A stretch of DNA of 64,000 bases from Arthrobacter_N sp051262515 (GTDB lineage Bacteria; Actinomycetota; Actinomycetes; Actinomycetales; Micrococcaceae), in NCBI RefSeq assembly GCF_051262515.1, contig NZ_JBIMER010000008.1, forward strand, positions 81,529 to 145,528. Direction: 5' to 3'. Both the position numbers and the translations under genes were made by a program. This document shows, one piece after another, positions 16,244-24,539 of the stretch. Position 1 is the first letter of the stretch; every line of letters begins with the position of its first letter. The notes below the pieces were generated by a model. The model did no database searches. It was not told the DNA's origin and worked only from the letters and a program-made list of their open reading frames with translations.

Positions 16244-16852
16244 CTACCGGAAATCCGGCAGCATCTCTTGCATGGCCTTGATCTCGGCCTGTTGGTCTTC
16301 GACGACCTGCTCGGCGAGCTCCACGGCCTCGGGGTTCGATCCTTCGGCGATCTGGTTCTCCGCCATCTCGACGGCCCCCTCGTGGTGCTCGATCATCCGG
16401 GTCAGGAACAGCTCGGCCGCCGCGTCCCCCTCCGCGGAATCGAGGGCGTCCAGATCCTCGTCGGTCATCATGCCTTCCATGGAGTGGCCCATGGATTCGG
16501 CTTCCACGGGCTCCCCCCAAGCGCCCAACCATTCGGTCATCGTCGCGATCTCCGGCGCCTGGGCGGCCTTGATCTTGTTCGCCAGGTCCAGGATGCGCGG
16601 ATCCAATCCGTCCTTGGCGAGCATGATCTCGCTCATCTCCACCGCCTGCTCGTGGTGGGGGATCATCATCTGGGCGAACATCGTGTCCGCCGGCCCGTGC
16701 TCCGCGGCGTCGTCCGGCGAAGACTCCGCTGAAGCCGACATGGAACCGTGGTCCATGCCGGATCCGGCGCCCGGGTCGGTTCCGGCGGCGCAGCCGGTCA
16801 GCGCGAGCGTGGCGGCCAGCAGGGTGGCGGCGAGTGCTTGGTCTTTCTTCAT
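16244..16852 (-). CDS. DUF305 lipoprotein
   Basis: The 202-residue protein has a lipoprotein signal ending in ALTGC (Cys21) and a Met/His-rich linker (SGMDHGSMSASAES). Two ferritin-like repeats follow: MMIPHHEQAVEMSEIML and MIEHHEGAVEMAENQIA. The paired HH-x6-M pattern is the DUF305 hallmark and is often linked to copper or metal binding outside the cell. It is transcribed into the F510_1955-type gene. The operon likely serves copper handling with the Csp-like protein, which is inferred from families. Confidence 0.9.
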   Translation of the reverse strand: MKKDQALAATLLAATLALTGCAAGTDPGAGSGMDHGSMSASAESSPDDAAEHGPADTMFAQMMIPHHEQAVEMSEIMLAKDGLDPRILDLANKIKAAQAPEIATMTEWLGAWGEPVEAESMGHSMEGMMTDEDLDALDSAEGDAAAELFLTRMIEHHEGAVEMAENQIAEGSNPEAVELAEQVVEDQQAEIKAMQEMLPDFR

Positions 16853-16966
16853 GGTGTTTTTCCTTCGAGTGCATGCGGATTCACTGGCATTGATCCGCCG
16901 TCCGGGGAGCGGCGGGCGCGGCGAAGCACGAACCGAACCCCTGAAGGGTGCGGTCCGTGCGCATTT

Positions 16967-17455
16967 TTAGGTGCGACTGATCGACAGACGAACCAGCGAA
17001 GGTCCCGTGCGGACGGCGGGGATTGGCCTCCAGAGCCGCACCGGCGGAGGTCCGCGCCGGACCAGCGGGGAAGCATTGCGGTAGACCCGGCGGAGGATCA
17101 GGCCGCCGGCGAGGAGGGCGATCAGGCACAACCCCGCCATCGCCATCGTCAGGCCACAGCCTTCGCCCACGCACGATCCGGCGTCGTGCCCGTCCGCGGC
17201 CAGCGAATCCGACGCGGGCGCGGACGAAGCTGAGAGCGACGCCGGCGCGGCCGCCTCGGACGCGGCCGTGCCGTGTCGATGTGCATCCGCAGGGGAGGAA
17301 TGCGTCGCGGCCTGGGTGTGGGCCGCATGCGTGGCGGGAACGTGGTCCCCGCCGACGACGTGCACTAGGAGCAGCCCCAACAACAGGAGAACCTTGCCCA
17401 GCGCGAGCGTGGCTCCGGACAGCCGGCCGTGCGCTGCGGCGGGGCTGCTGGTCAC
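16967..17455 (-). CDS. DUF6153-type small membrane protein
   Basis: From the GTG at 17455 (GGGAAGGAGG lies 7 bases upstream) the product is 162 residues. It has an N-terminal hydrophobic segment, LGKVLLLLGLLLVHVVG, an Ala/Ser/His-rich loop with HVPATHAAHTQAATHSSPADAHRHG, a Cys pair in GSCVGEGCGL and a second membrane helix MAMAGLCLIALLAGGLIL. This layout fits the actinobacterial DUF6153 family, often next to DUF305 genes. The His-rich external loop could bind metal. An open frame extends to 17530 but lacks a ribosome site. Confidence 0.7.
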   Translation of the reverse strand: MTSSPAAAHGRLSGATLALGKVLLLLGLLLVHVVGGDHVPATHAAHTQAATHSSPADAHRHGTAASEAAAPASLSASSAPASDSLAADGHDAGSCVGEGCGLTMAMAGLCLIALLAGGLILRRVYRNASPLVRRGPPPVRLWRPIPAVRTGPSLVRLSISRT

Positions 17456-17606
17456 GGTCGGCCTCCTTCCCAAGGCAATCCCCGTGCGCATCGCTTCGGT
17501 GTGCACTCGGCGGGGTGGTGGGTTTTTCAAGATCTACGGTCCATTTTAGATCACTACGCCGCGGTTATCCCGGCGAGGCGCCGTTCCCGGACCGTTCTCC
17601 CGCGGG

Positions 17607-19331
17607 CTACGGTTCGGCGGTCGCGAAGTCCGCCTCCCGCCGGGTGTCCTTGGCGCCGATGATCTTCCCCGTTTCGTAGTCGATCTCCAGCGCCTGCACG
17701 GAGCCGAACACGGCCTCCTCGCGCTGCGTGCGCTGCAGTTCCCAGCCCTTGGAGTCCACGAATCCCGTCAGTCCGGCGGACGGATCCCGCTCGACGGCGA
17801 GGACGCCGTCCTGCAGGTGGTAGCGGGGCGAATCGATCGCCTCCTGGAGCGGCGCGTCCTGCAGGGCCCACGGCACCAGCACGCCCGCGAGGATGTTCGG
17901 GATCTGGTGTCCACCCGGGCTGCCGAGGCCCATGACCACGCGGTCCTCGCCGTCCATGACCAGCGACGGCGCGGCCCAGCTCACGGATTTGCGGCCCGGT
18001 TCGGGCTGGTTGTTCGGGGTGTCCAGCGAAGCGAACCGGGAGAGTTGGTTGTTGAGGAAGAACCCGCCGACGCTTTCGGTCTTTCCCCCGCCCCAGAAGT
18101 TGGTGATGGTGTTGGTCATGGAGACGGTGAATCCGCTGGAGTCGACCACCGTGAGGTGCGTGGTGTTGCCCGCCTCGATCGGTCCGCCCGCCTGCGGCGC
18201 GTCGACGGTCTCCGCGTCGGCGCCGCTGGCCTGCGCGTTGTCGCCCAGCTCCGCGTTCGCCTCGGGGTCGGTGATCCGATCGACCGGCACGTCCACGAAC
18301 CGGGGGTCGCCGAAGTGCTCGGTCACCGTGGAGTCGGCCACGGACCAGGCCTTGGTCATCCGGTCCACGTACGGCGCGGATCCCGGGGCGGAGTCGGCGA
18401 TGCCGAGTCCCTCGGCCACCTGAAGCAACTGCACGACGGCGGGGCCGGGCAGCGCGGGCGGAACGGAAACGACGTCGTACTCGCCGAACGCGCCGCGCGC
18501 CGGCTTGAGCCGCTCGGGCTTGTAGTCGGCCAGCGAGGCGGCGTCGATGCCGTCGACCTTCGTGAGGTCGGCGACGAGGCTGCCCGTGTAGAACGCCTCG
18601 GGGCCCTCGTCGGCGAGCGTGCGCATGGTGGCGGCGAGGTCCTCCTGCACCAGTTCGTCGCCCGACTTCAGCAGCCCGATGCCGGCGAAGGCCTTGAACT
18701 GGCCGAGCCCGTCGAGCGCTGCCGGGCCGGCGTCGCTCTTCATGCGCAGGGCGAGGAAGTCGGTGATGGGAAAGCCGTTCTCCGCGAGGTCGATCGCGGG
18801 CACCAGGAGCGCCTTCCACTCCAGGGAGCCGTGGTCCTCATGGATGCGGGCGAGGCCCGAGACGAATCCCGGGATGCCCGTGCCGGACTCGGGGATGACG
18901 CCGTCGTTGGCGACCACCTCGCGGTAGTCGTAGGCGACGGGGTCGGCTCCGGCCTCGGCGAGCACCGCGGAGCCGCCGCCGCCGATGCCGGAGGCGAAGG
19001 GCTCCACCACGGCGACCGCGAACGCCACGGCGACGGCCGCGTCCGCCGCGTTGCCGCCCTGGTCCAGGATCTTCATGCCGGCGTCGACGGCGGCCGGATG
19101 CGCGGCCGAGACCCCGTGCTGCCCGAGCAGGGATTCCGCCTCCGCGTCCGGCGTGGTGCTGGCCTCGGCCGAAGCGCTGGGCGAGGGGCTCGCGGAAAAA
19201 CTCGGGGCAGAACTCGACGGCGCTTCGCTGCTGGATTCGGTCGGTTGCGCCGGTTGCGGCGCGGTGCAGGCGGTCAGTGTCAACAGGGCGGCGGCCAAAG
19301 CGGCGGCGGCCCGCATTCCTACGATCGTCAT
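17607..19331 (-). CDS. ggt: Gamma-glutamyltransferase, lipoprotein form
   Basis: The 574-residue precursor belongs to the GGT family of N-terminal nucleophile hydrolases, which cut glutathione and other gamma-glutamyl compounds outside the cytoplasm. A lipobox LTLTAC (Cys22) is followed by a Ser/Pro linker. The large-subunit motifs GVSAAHPAAVDAGMKILDQG and PFASGIGGGG are present. The autoprocessing threonine is in AGNTTHLTVVD (Thr390), and GLGSPGGHQIPN lies near the C-terminus. ATG at 19331 is chosen for the signal peptide; the frame remains open to 19484. No partner gene is obvious. Confidence 0.93.
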   Translation of the reverse strand: MTIVGMRAAAALAAALLTLTACTAPQPAQPTESSSEAPSSSAPSFSASPSPSASAEASTTPDAEAESLLGQHGVSAAHPAAVDAGMKILDQGGNAADAAVAVAFAVAVVEPFASGIGGGGSAVLAEAGADPVAYDYREVVANDGVIPESGTGIPGFVSGLARIHEDHGSLEWKALLVPAIDLAENGFPITDFLALRMKSDAGPAALDGLGQFKAFAGIGLLKSGDELVQEDLAATMRTLADEGPEAFYTGSLVADLTKVDGIDAASLADYKPERLKPARGAFGEYDVVSVPPALPGPAVVQLLQVAEGLGIADSAPGSAPYVDRMTKAWSVADSTVTEHFGDPRFVDVPVDRITDPEANAELGDNAQASGADAETVDAPQAGGPIEAGNTTHLTVVDSSGFTVSMTNTITNFWGGGKTESVGGFFLNNQLSRFASLDTPNNQPEPGRKSVSWAAPSLVMDGEDRVVMGLGSPGGHQIPNILAGVLVPWALQDAPLQEAIDSPRYHLQDGVLAVERDPSAGLTGFVDSKGWELQRTQREEAVFGSVQALEIDYETGKIIGAKDTRREADFATAEP

Positions 19332-19671
19332 GGTGCGCTCCACGCTACCGGCAATAGCGCGGCGGCCCAACGGGGCTGCGACTTCGCGAGCATGTCCAGA
19401 TGAGGCACGCACCCCATTTCGCGAGCATCTCCACTGAGTCAACGCGCGACCTGTGCAATCCCAAGTAACGGAGTTACAGTGCATCTACGGTTCCGTTGAG
19501 TGCATGACTTTCCATGCTGGAGCCCCGTTGTCCAGACCGGAAACCCCGTCACAGGTGCTATATCGGTTACGGATGGATCGTCTCAGGCATCAGGGAATGC
19601 CTTCGCTGGGAGACGGCACAGCGAACAGCTTCCTCCACGGGTCGTCAGGACCCACGAGTGAGGACATGGAC
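19332..19671. other. Divergent intergenic region with a repeated TTCGCGAGCAT motif
   Basis: The 340 bases between ggt and the FN3 gene hold two copies of TTCGCGAGCATSTCCA (19383-19398 and 19418-19433, 35 bases apart, one mismatch), the palindrome GTAACGGAGTTAC (19465-19477) and GCATG-N6-CATGC (19502-19517). These may be operators or copies of a dispersed intergenic repeat. No gene is supported here. Confidence 0.55.
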
Positions 19672-21132
19672 ATGCTGCACAAGAGAGGATCTTTGGCCAT
19701 CGCGGCCATCCTGCTGGGCGCCCTGCTCCCTGGCATGATCACTGCAACGCCGGCGGAAGCTGCCGTCTCCGTTTCCAGGGCCGAGGTCGATGGTTCTGAT
19801 CTGCGGATCGAGGGAACAGCTATCGCCTCCCGGGACATCAGCGTGGACAACGTGGTGATGGGCCGCAGCGACAGCTCGGGCAAGTTCCGCATCGGGCGTG
19901 CCTCGTACACAGCACCCGCAGACTGCACCGTGGATCTGCGGGACGGTTCGGCGACGGTGACCACCAGGAGCCTGTCGGGGTGCACCGTGACCCAGACGCC
20001 GCCGACGGACACCACCCCTCCCAGTGCACCCACCAACCTCACCGCGTCACTTTCGGGCACCACCGCGAACCTCGCGTGGACAGCCAGCAGCGACAATGTT
20101 GGGGTCGTCGGGTATCGCGTGGTCCGCAACGGAACCGTGCTTACGGGCACCGTCACGGGCACGACTTTCGCCAACTCGGGCCTTGCGGCAGGAACCTACA
20201 CCTACACCGTGGCCGCGATCGACGGCGCCGGCAATGTTTCGGCGGCAAGCAACAGCGCATCGGTGACAGTGCCCCCGCCGACGTCCGACTCCACCGCCCC
20301 CAGCGTGCCCGCCAACCTGACCGCGACACTCTCAGGCACCACGGCAGATCTCGCCTGGACCGCCAGCACGGACAACGTGGGCGTTACCGGGTACAGGGTG
20401 ACCCGCAACGGCGTCGTCATCACCACCGTGCTCAACACCTTCTACAACGACAGCAACCGCACCCCCGGCACGTACACCTACACCGTGGCGGCGGTCGACG
20501 GCGCCGGCAACGCGTCCGGCCCCAGCAACAGCGCGTCGGTGACGGTCCCGGAGCCACCCGGATCGGACACCACCGCCCCCACGGCCCCGACGAACCTGGT
20601 CACCACCATCGTCGGCACAACCGTCAGCCTCAGTTGGGGAGCCAGCACGGATGACACGCGGGTGGCCGGTTACCGGGTCACCCGCAACGGGTCCCTTTTG
20701 GGCACCACGGATTCGGCCAGCTTCATCGACTCCGGCCTCGCCGCCGGCACCTACACCTACACCGTGGTCGCTTTCGACGCCGCTGAAAACACATCCGCCC
20801 CGTCCAACAGCGCTTCAGCCACGGTGCAGGGCTCCGAGGAACTAGCCTTCCTTACCCCGGCGCAAATGCCCGACGCGACCGTGGGACAGGCCTATCTGGG
20901 TTACATCGTGTGTAGCGATCCTCCCGGCCCCTCCACCTTCAAGTTCAGTCTGGTCTCCGGGAGCGTTCCCGATGGGACGCGCTTCGTCAGAAACACCCTC
21001 GAAAACAGGCCCGAGGCCCGGGTCACAGGCACACCGACGCGGGCCGGGACGTTCACTTTCACCGTGGAGGTCAAGGACAACAGCGGCGCGCAGGCACGCA
21101 GAACCTTCACGATTCGGGTCCTGCCCGCATAG
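19672..21132 (+). CDS. Secreted protein with three fibronectin type III repeats
   Basis: The ATG at 19672 has GTGAGG about 8 bases upstream and opens a signal peptide ending in ATPAEAA (about residue 31). A short N-terminal domain (about 32-105) precedes three FN3 domains (about 115-200, 208-297 and 305-390), each with DTTAPSAPTNL-like starts, SWGASTD/WTASSDNVGV and GTYTYTVAAIDGAGN. The last about 90 residues (PAQMPDATVGQAYLGYIV to TFTIRVLPA) look like an Ig/He_PIG-type domain. There is no sortase motif or membrane anchor, so it is probably secreted. FN3 arrays usually serve binding; no catalytic domain is seen. Confidence 0.88.
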   Translation: MLHKRGSLAIAAILLGALLPGMITATPAEAAVSVSRAEVDGSDLRIEGTAIASRDISVDNVVMGRSDSSGKFRIGRASYTAPADCTVDLRDGSATVTTRSLSGCTVTQTPPTDTTPPSAPTNLTASLSGTTANLAWTASSDNVGVVGYRVVRNGTVLTGTVTGTTFANSGLAAGTYTYTVAAIDGAGNVSAASNSASVTVPPPTSDSTAPSVPANLTATLSGTTADLAWTASTDNVGVTGYRVTRNGVVITTVLNTFYNDSNRTPGTYTYTVAAVDGAGNASGPSNSASVTVPEPPGSDTTAPTAPTNLVTTIVGTTVSLSWGASTDDTRVAGYRVTRNGSLLGTTDSASFIDSGLAAGTYTYTVVAFDAAENTSAPSNSASATVQGSEELAFLTPAQMPDATVGQAYLGYIVCSDPPGPSTFKFSLVSGSVPDGTRFVRNTLENRPEARVTGTPTRAGTFTFTVEVKDNSGAQARRTFTIRVLPA

Positions 21133-21173
21133 CGCGGCGCGCGCCACCGGATCTTCCTGGTTAGGCTAAGCGG

Positions 21174-21635
21174 ATGCGCATCTGGAGCCTCCATCCGCGG
21201 TACCTGGATTCCAAGGGCCTGGTGGCGTGCTGGCGCGAGACGCTGCTGGCCCAAAAGGTGCTCCAGGGCGCGACGGCGGGCTACCGCAACCACCCGCAAC
21301 TGGTCCGCTTCCGCGCCTGTCCCGAACCCGTCGCCGCCATCGGCGCCTACCTCGCGGGCATGGCCGACGAGGCAGCTGCGCGCGGCTACAACTTCAACCG
21401 GTCCCTCATCGTCGTACCGCCGGCCGGCGTCGAACCCGGCGCGGCGTCGGCCGGCGGCCCGGATTTCCTGACGGTCACGCGCGGACAGATGGACTACGAA
21501 CGCGCCCACCTGTCCGCGAAACTGGCCGTCCGCGACCCGGAACGGCTCCCCACCTTGGAGTCCGCCGCGCCGGATCCGCACCCACTCTTCAGGGTGGTCG
21601 AGGGTGAGATCGAACCCTGGGAAATCCTGGGCTGA
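21174..21635 (+). CDS. Pyrimidine dimer DNA glycosylase (endonuclease V family)
   Basis: The 153-residue protein begins MRIWSLHPRYLDSKGLVACW, the characteristic start of the Pyr_excise/T4-endonuclease-V-like family; it then shows ETLLAQKVLQGATAGYRNHPQLVRF and NFNRSLI. Members excise UV-induced pyrimidine dimers. Length and motif order are complete. It stands alone between the FN3 gene and a MerR regulator. Confidence 0.88.
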   Translation: MRIWSLHPRYLDSKGLVACWRETLLAQKVLQGATAGYRNHPQLVRFRACPEPVAAIGAYLAGMADEAAARGYNFNRSLIVVPPAGVEPGAASAGGPDFLTVTRGQMDYERAHLSAKLAVRDPERLPTLESAAPDPHPLFRVVEGEIEPWEILG

Positions 21636-21656
21636 ACCTCCCGAACCACACGCCCC

Positions 21657-21693
21657 TTGTCTTCAAGTACTTGAAGTTCCTATCGTTGAGGGA
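21657..21693 (+). promoter_or_regulatory. MerR-type promoter with a 16-base operator palindrome
   Basis: A perfect palindrome CTTCAAGTACTTGAAG (21661-21676) lies between a -35-like TTGTCT (21657-21662) and a -10-like TATCGT (21681-21686) with an 18-base spacer. This is the classical architecture in which a MerR protein binds the long spacer and twists the DNA. Transcription would start close to the GTG at 21694, so the regulator mRNA may be leaderless. Confidence 0.65.
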
Positions 21694-22155
21694 GTGAGCG
21701 CACCAACCATCCGGCGGACCTACACGATCAAGGAAGCGGCGGCGATGACCGGCCTTCCGGCCAGCACCCTGCGCTATTACGAGTCAATCGGAGTGATCGC
21801 GCCGATCGGTCGCGACGCCAGCAGCAAACACCGGGTCTACACGGAGGACAACCTGGACCTGTTGACCTGGGTGGCATGCCTCAACGCGACGGGAATGTCG
21901 GTCGGCGACATGCGCCGCTACGTCGCAAACGGCCAGCACGGTGCGGCCGCCGCGGCCGCGCAAATCGACCTGCTCAGGACGCAACAGGAGCAGCTGTCCA
22001 CGGAGGCGAAGTGGATCGCCCTGCGGAAGCGCTACGTCGCCCTGAAGATCGACTACTGGGAAGCGGTCCAGGCCGGCGACACCGACGCGGCCGCGCACCT
22101 GGCGGCCGAGGCGCGATCCTTGGCCGACGCCCTCAAGAAGACCAAGAAGCAGTAG
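21694..22155 (+). CDS. MerR-family transcriptional regulator
   Basis: The 153-residue protein has the MerR helix-turn-helix YTIKEAAAMTGLPASTLRYYESIGVI (about 10-35) followed by a wing and a coiled-coil dimer helix with TEAKWIALRKRYVALKIDYW. There are no metal-binding cysteines, which fits the aldehyde/electrophile-sensing AdhR-like branch rather than metal sensors. The GTG at 21694 follows a MerR-type promoter. An alcohol dehydrogenase gene lies 65 bases downstream on the same strand, so the likely role is autoregulation and control of that enzyme. Confidence 0.88.
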   Translation: MSAPTIRRTYTIKEAAAMTGLPASTLRYYESIGVIAPIGRDASSKHRVYTEDNLDLLTWVACLNATGMSVGDMRRYVANGQHGAAAAAAQIDLLRTQQEQLSTEAKWIALRKRYVALKIDYWEAVQAGDTDAAAHLAAEARSLADALKKTKKQ

Positions 22156-22220
22156 ACGCCACGCACCCCGCGGTCCGCGGATCGGTCGCGCCCCCAAACC
22201 CCTCAAGAAGGAGAATCACC

Positions 22221-23267
22221 ATGACCACCACCGTCAACGCCTACGCGTCCCCCTCGGCCGACGGGGACCTGGTTCCCACCACCATCGAACGCCGCGACGT
22301 CGGTCCCCACGACGTCCTGATCGACATCAAGTACGCCGGCATTTGCCACTCCGACATCCACACCGTGCGCGGGGACTGGGGCCCGCAGCCGTACCCGCTG
22401 GTCCCCGGGCACGAGATCGCGGGCATCGTCGCGGAGATCGGATCCGAGGTGACCACACACGCCGTCGGCGACCGGGTCGGCGTGGGCTGCATGGTCAACT
22501 CCTGCGGGGACTGCAGGAACTGTGCGGCGGGAGACGAGCAGTACTGCCTCAACGGAACGGTGGGGACCTACGGCGCCACCGACCGCGACGGGACGACCAC
22601 CCAGGGCGGCTACTCGACGCACGTCGTCGTCACCGAGGACTTCGTGCTCCGGATCCCCGAGGGCATCGAGCTCGACGTCGCCGCTCCCCTTCTCTGCGCG
22701 GGCATCACCACCTACTCGCCCCTCCAGCGCTGGGGCGCCGGGCCCGGAAGGAAGGTCGCCGTCGTCGGACTCGGCGGCCTCGGCCACATGGCCGTCAAGA
22801 TCGCACACGCGATGGGCGCCGAGGTCACCGTGCTCTCGCAGTCCCTCAAGAAGCAGGAGGACGGCCTGCGCCTCGGCGCGGACCACTACTACGCGACCAG
22901 CGACGAATCCACGTTCACCGACTTGGCCGGTTCGTTTGACCTCATCATCAACACGGTCAGCGCCGCGGTCGACGTCAGCGCCTTCCTGGGGCTCCTGACG
23001 GTCGGCGGCGCCATGGTCAATGTGGGGGCGCCGGCGGAACCGTTGCCGGTCAACGCGATGGCGCTCATCGGCGGTCGCCGGTCGTTCGCGGGCTCCATGA
23101 TCGGCGGCGTCGCCGAAACCCAGGAGATGCTCGATTTCTGCGCGCACCACGGCATCGGCTCGGAGATCGAGGTCATCCCGGCCGACAAGATCAACGACGC
23201 CTACGAGCGCGTCCTCGCCTCCGACGTGCGCTACCGCTTCGTCATCGACACCGCCACGCTCGGCTAA
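22221..23267 (+). CDS. Zinc-dependent NADP-type alcohol dehydrogenase (CAD/YahK-like)
   Basis: The 348-residue enzyme has the catalytic-zinc residues Cys42 and His64-Glu65 (GICHSDIH, PGHEIAG) and the structural-zinc cysteines 95, 98, 101 and 109 (SCGDCRNCAAGDEQYC). The nucleotide fold has VVGLGGLGHMAVKIAHAMG. This pattern fits the cinnamyl-alcohol/YahK group that reduces aldehydes with NADPH. AAGGAGAA precedes ATG at 22221. Together with the upstream MerR regulator it forms an aldehyde-response module. Exact substrate is unknown. Confidence 0.93.
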   Translation: MTTTVNAYASPSADGDLVPTTIERRDVGPHDVLIDIKYAGICHSDIHTVRGDWGPQPYPLVPGHEIAGIVAEIGSEVTTHAVGDRVGVGCMVNSCGDCRNCAAGDEQYCLNGTVGTYGATDRDGTTTQGGYSTHVVVTEDFVLRIPEGIELDVAAPLLCAGITTYSPLQRWGAGPGRKVAVVGLGGLGHMAVKIAHAMGAEVTVLSQSLKKQEDGLRLGADHYYATSDESTFTDLAGSFDLIINTVSAAVDVSAFLGLLTVGGAMVNVGAPAEPLPVNAMALIGGRRSFAGSMIGGVAETQEMLDFCAHHGIGSEIEVIPADKINDAYERVLASDVRYRFVIDTATLG

Positions 23268-23280
23268 CCGCCCGGCGGGC

Positions 23281-23910
23281 CTACTCGGCCAGGACCTCGA
23301 GGTCCCGGCTGGTTTCCGGCCGGCGATCCTCGACCCACTCGGCCAGCATGCTGAACGCCTTGCCGAGCAACAACGACACGGCGATCGCGAGCACGACGGC
23401 GAATTCCGTGGAGACCTGCGGCCAGATGCCGGACATCGCACCCACGCCCACGGAATACACGGACCACACGGCCCCCGCCACGCAGGCGTGGACCAGGAAC
23501 CTGTTCCACGGGACCGGCGTCAGGGACGAGGCCAGGTTCATGGTCAGCCGGCCCAGCGGGATGTAGCGGGAGCTCATCACCAGCGGCAGTCCGTCGTGTG
23601 CTAGGCGCCGCCGTGCGGAATCCAGCGCGGACTGGCGTTTCCGCCCCCGCATGAGGCTCCAGGAGGCCATGTCGAACCGTCGGGCCAGCGCGTAGGTCGC
23701 GGCGTCGCCCGCCAGCGCGCCGGCGAACATCGCGGCGGCCAGCAGGTAGGGGTCCAGGGCGTCCGAGCTGGCGGAGACCGCGCCCAGTCCCACGAAGAGC
23801 GTGGTGCTGGGCACCGGGGGGACCATCGCGGACAACGTGACGATGAGCGCGCCGAGGGGATATACCCACAACGGATCGAGTCCACGCAGGAGCTCGCCCC
23901 ACTGGTCCAC
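23281..23910 (-). CDS. DedA-family membrane protein
   Basis: The GTG at 23910 has AAGGGAAG about 3 bases upstream and gives 209 residues. It shows the VTT/DedA pattern: MVPPVPSTTLFVGLGAV near the N-terminus, LAGDAATYALARRFD in the middle, and SSRYIPLGRLTMNLASS, the conserved basic motif of the family. DedA proteins help maintain lipid distribution and proton-motive force. The gene lies at the end of a minus-strand series after DUF779. It converges with the alcohol dehydrogenase gene, with 13 bases between. Confidence 0.88.
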   Translation of the reverse strand: MDQWGELLRGLDPLWVYPLGALIVTLSAMVPPVPSTTLFVGLGAVSASSDALDPYLLAAAMFAGALAGDAATYALARRFDMASWSLMRGRKRQSALDSARRRLAHDGLPLVMSSRYIPLGRLTMNLASSLTPVPWNRFLVHACVAGAVWSVYSVGVGAMSGIWPQVSTEFAVVLAIAVSLLLGKAFSMLAEWVEDRRPETSRDLEVLAE

Positions 23911-24022
23911 GGCTTCCCTTTCCCACGATCGACGGCGGCTCCGCACCGGCGCGCGGACGCCGACGGCGTACCACTATGATACCGGGCCGGGCCATGCCCG
24001 GAGCCTCCGAAAAGGGGTCTGT

Positions 24023-24436
24023 TCAGCCGACCTCCGGCTCGATGATCTGGCTGCGGATCAGGAACCGCTTGCCCTCCGGGGCCTCCACGGAGAACCCCGC
24101 CCCGCGGCCGGTCACCACGTCCACGGTGAGGTGCGTGTGCCGCCAGTACTCGAACTGTTCCCGGGACATCCAGAAGCCGATCTCCCCCAGGGGCGCACCG
24201 GCGTCGTCCGCCAAATCAAAGACGCCCAGGAGGAGGTCCGATCCCCCGGTCTTGAAGTCCCCCTCGGGGAAGCACATCGGCGACGAGCCGTCGCAGCACC
24301 CGCCCGACTGGTGGAACATCAGCGGTCCGTGCCGGTCCCACAGCCGGCGCAGCAGCGCCGCCGCCTCCCCGGTCAGCGCGACGCGCGAGCGCGTCTCGCC
24401 CTCGATTGCGGGCCGGGCGTCGAGTGTCGCGTCCAT
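24023..24436 (-). CDS. DUF779 protein
   Basis: The 137-residue protein carries HGPLMFHQSGGCCDGSSPMC (about 36-55), WMSREQFEYWRHTHLTVDVV and GRGAGFSVEAPEGKRFLIRS, the conserved blocks of DUF779. The family is almost always next to ethanol/acetaldehyde-oxidising dehydrogenases, and the Cys-rich motif suggests metal or redox chemistry; the role is not established. It lies 103 bases after adhP in the same direction, consistent with one operon (aldehyde dehydrogenase, adhP, DUF779). Confidence 0.9.
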   Translation of the reverse strand: MDATLDARPAIEGETRSRVALTGEAAALLRRLWDRHGPLMFHQSGGCCDGSSPMCFPEGDFKTGGSDLLLGVFDLADDAGAPLGEIGFWMSREQFEYWRHTHLTVDVVTGRGAGFSVEAPEGKRFLIRSQIIEPEVG

Positions 24437-24539
24437 GGTGTTCTCCCTGTTATTGGTGCGGTGGCGGCCCGGCCCGGAAGCGCGCGGTCTGCGCTCGTCC
24501 GGACCGGTCTCGCTCTGGTCCCCTGCTAGGCGGGTAGTC

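Noticed and set aside
17817..19403. A 528-codon plus-strand frame opposite ggt
   Set aside because: It mirrors a conserved enzyme gene and reads as low-complexity Arg/Gly/Val sequence.
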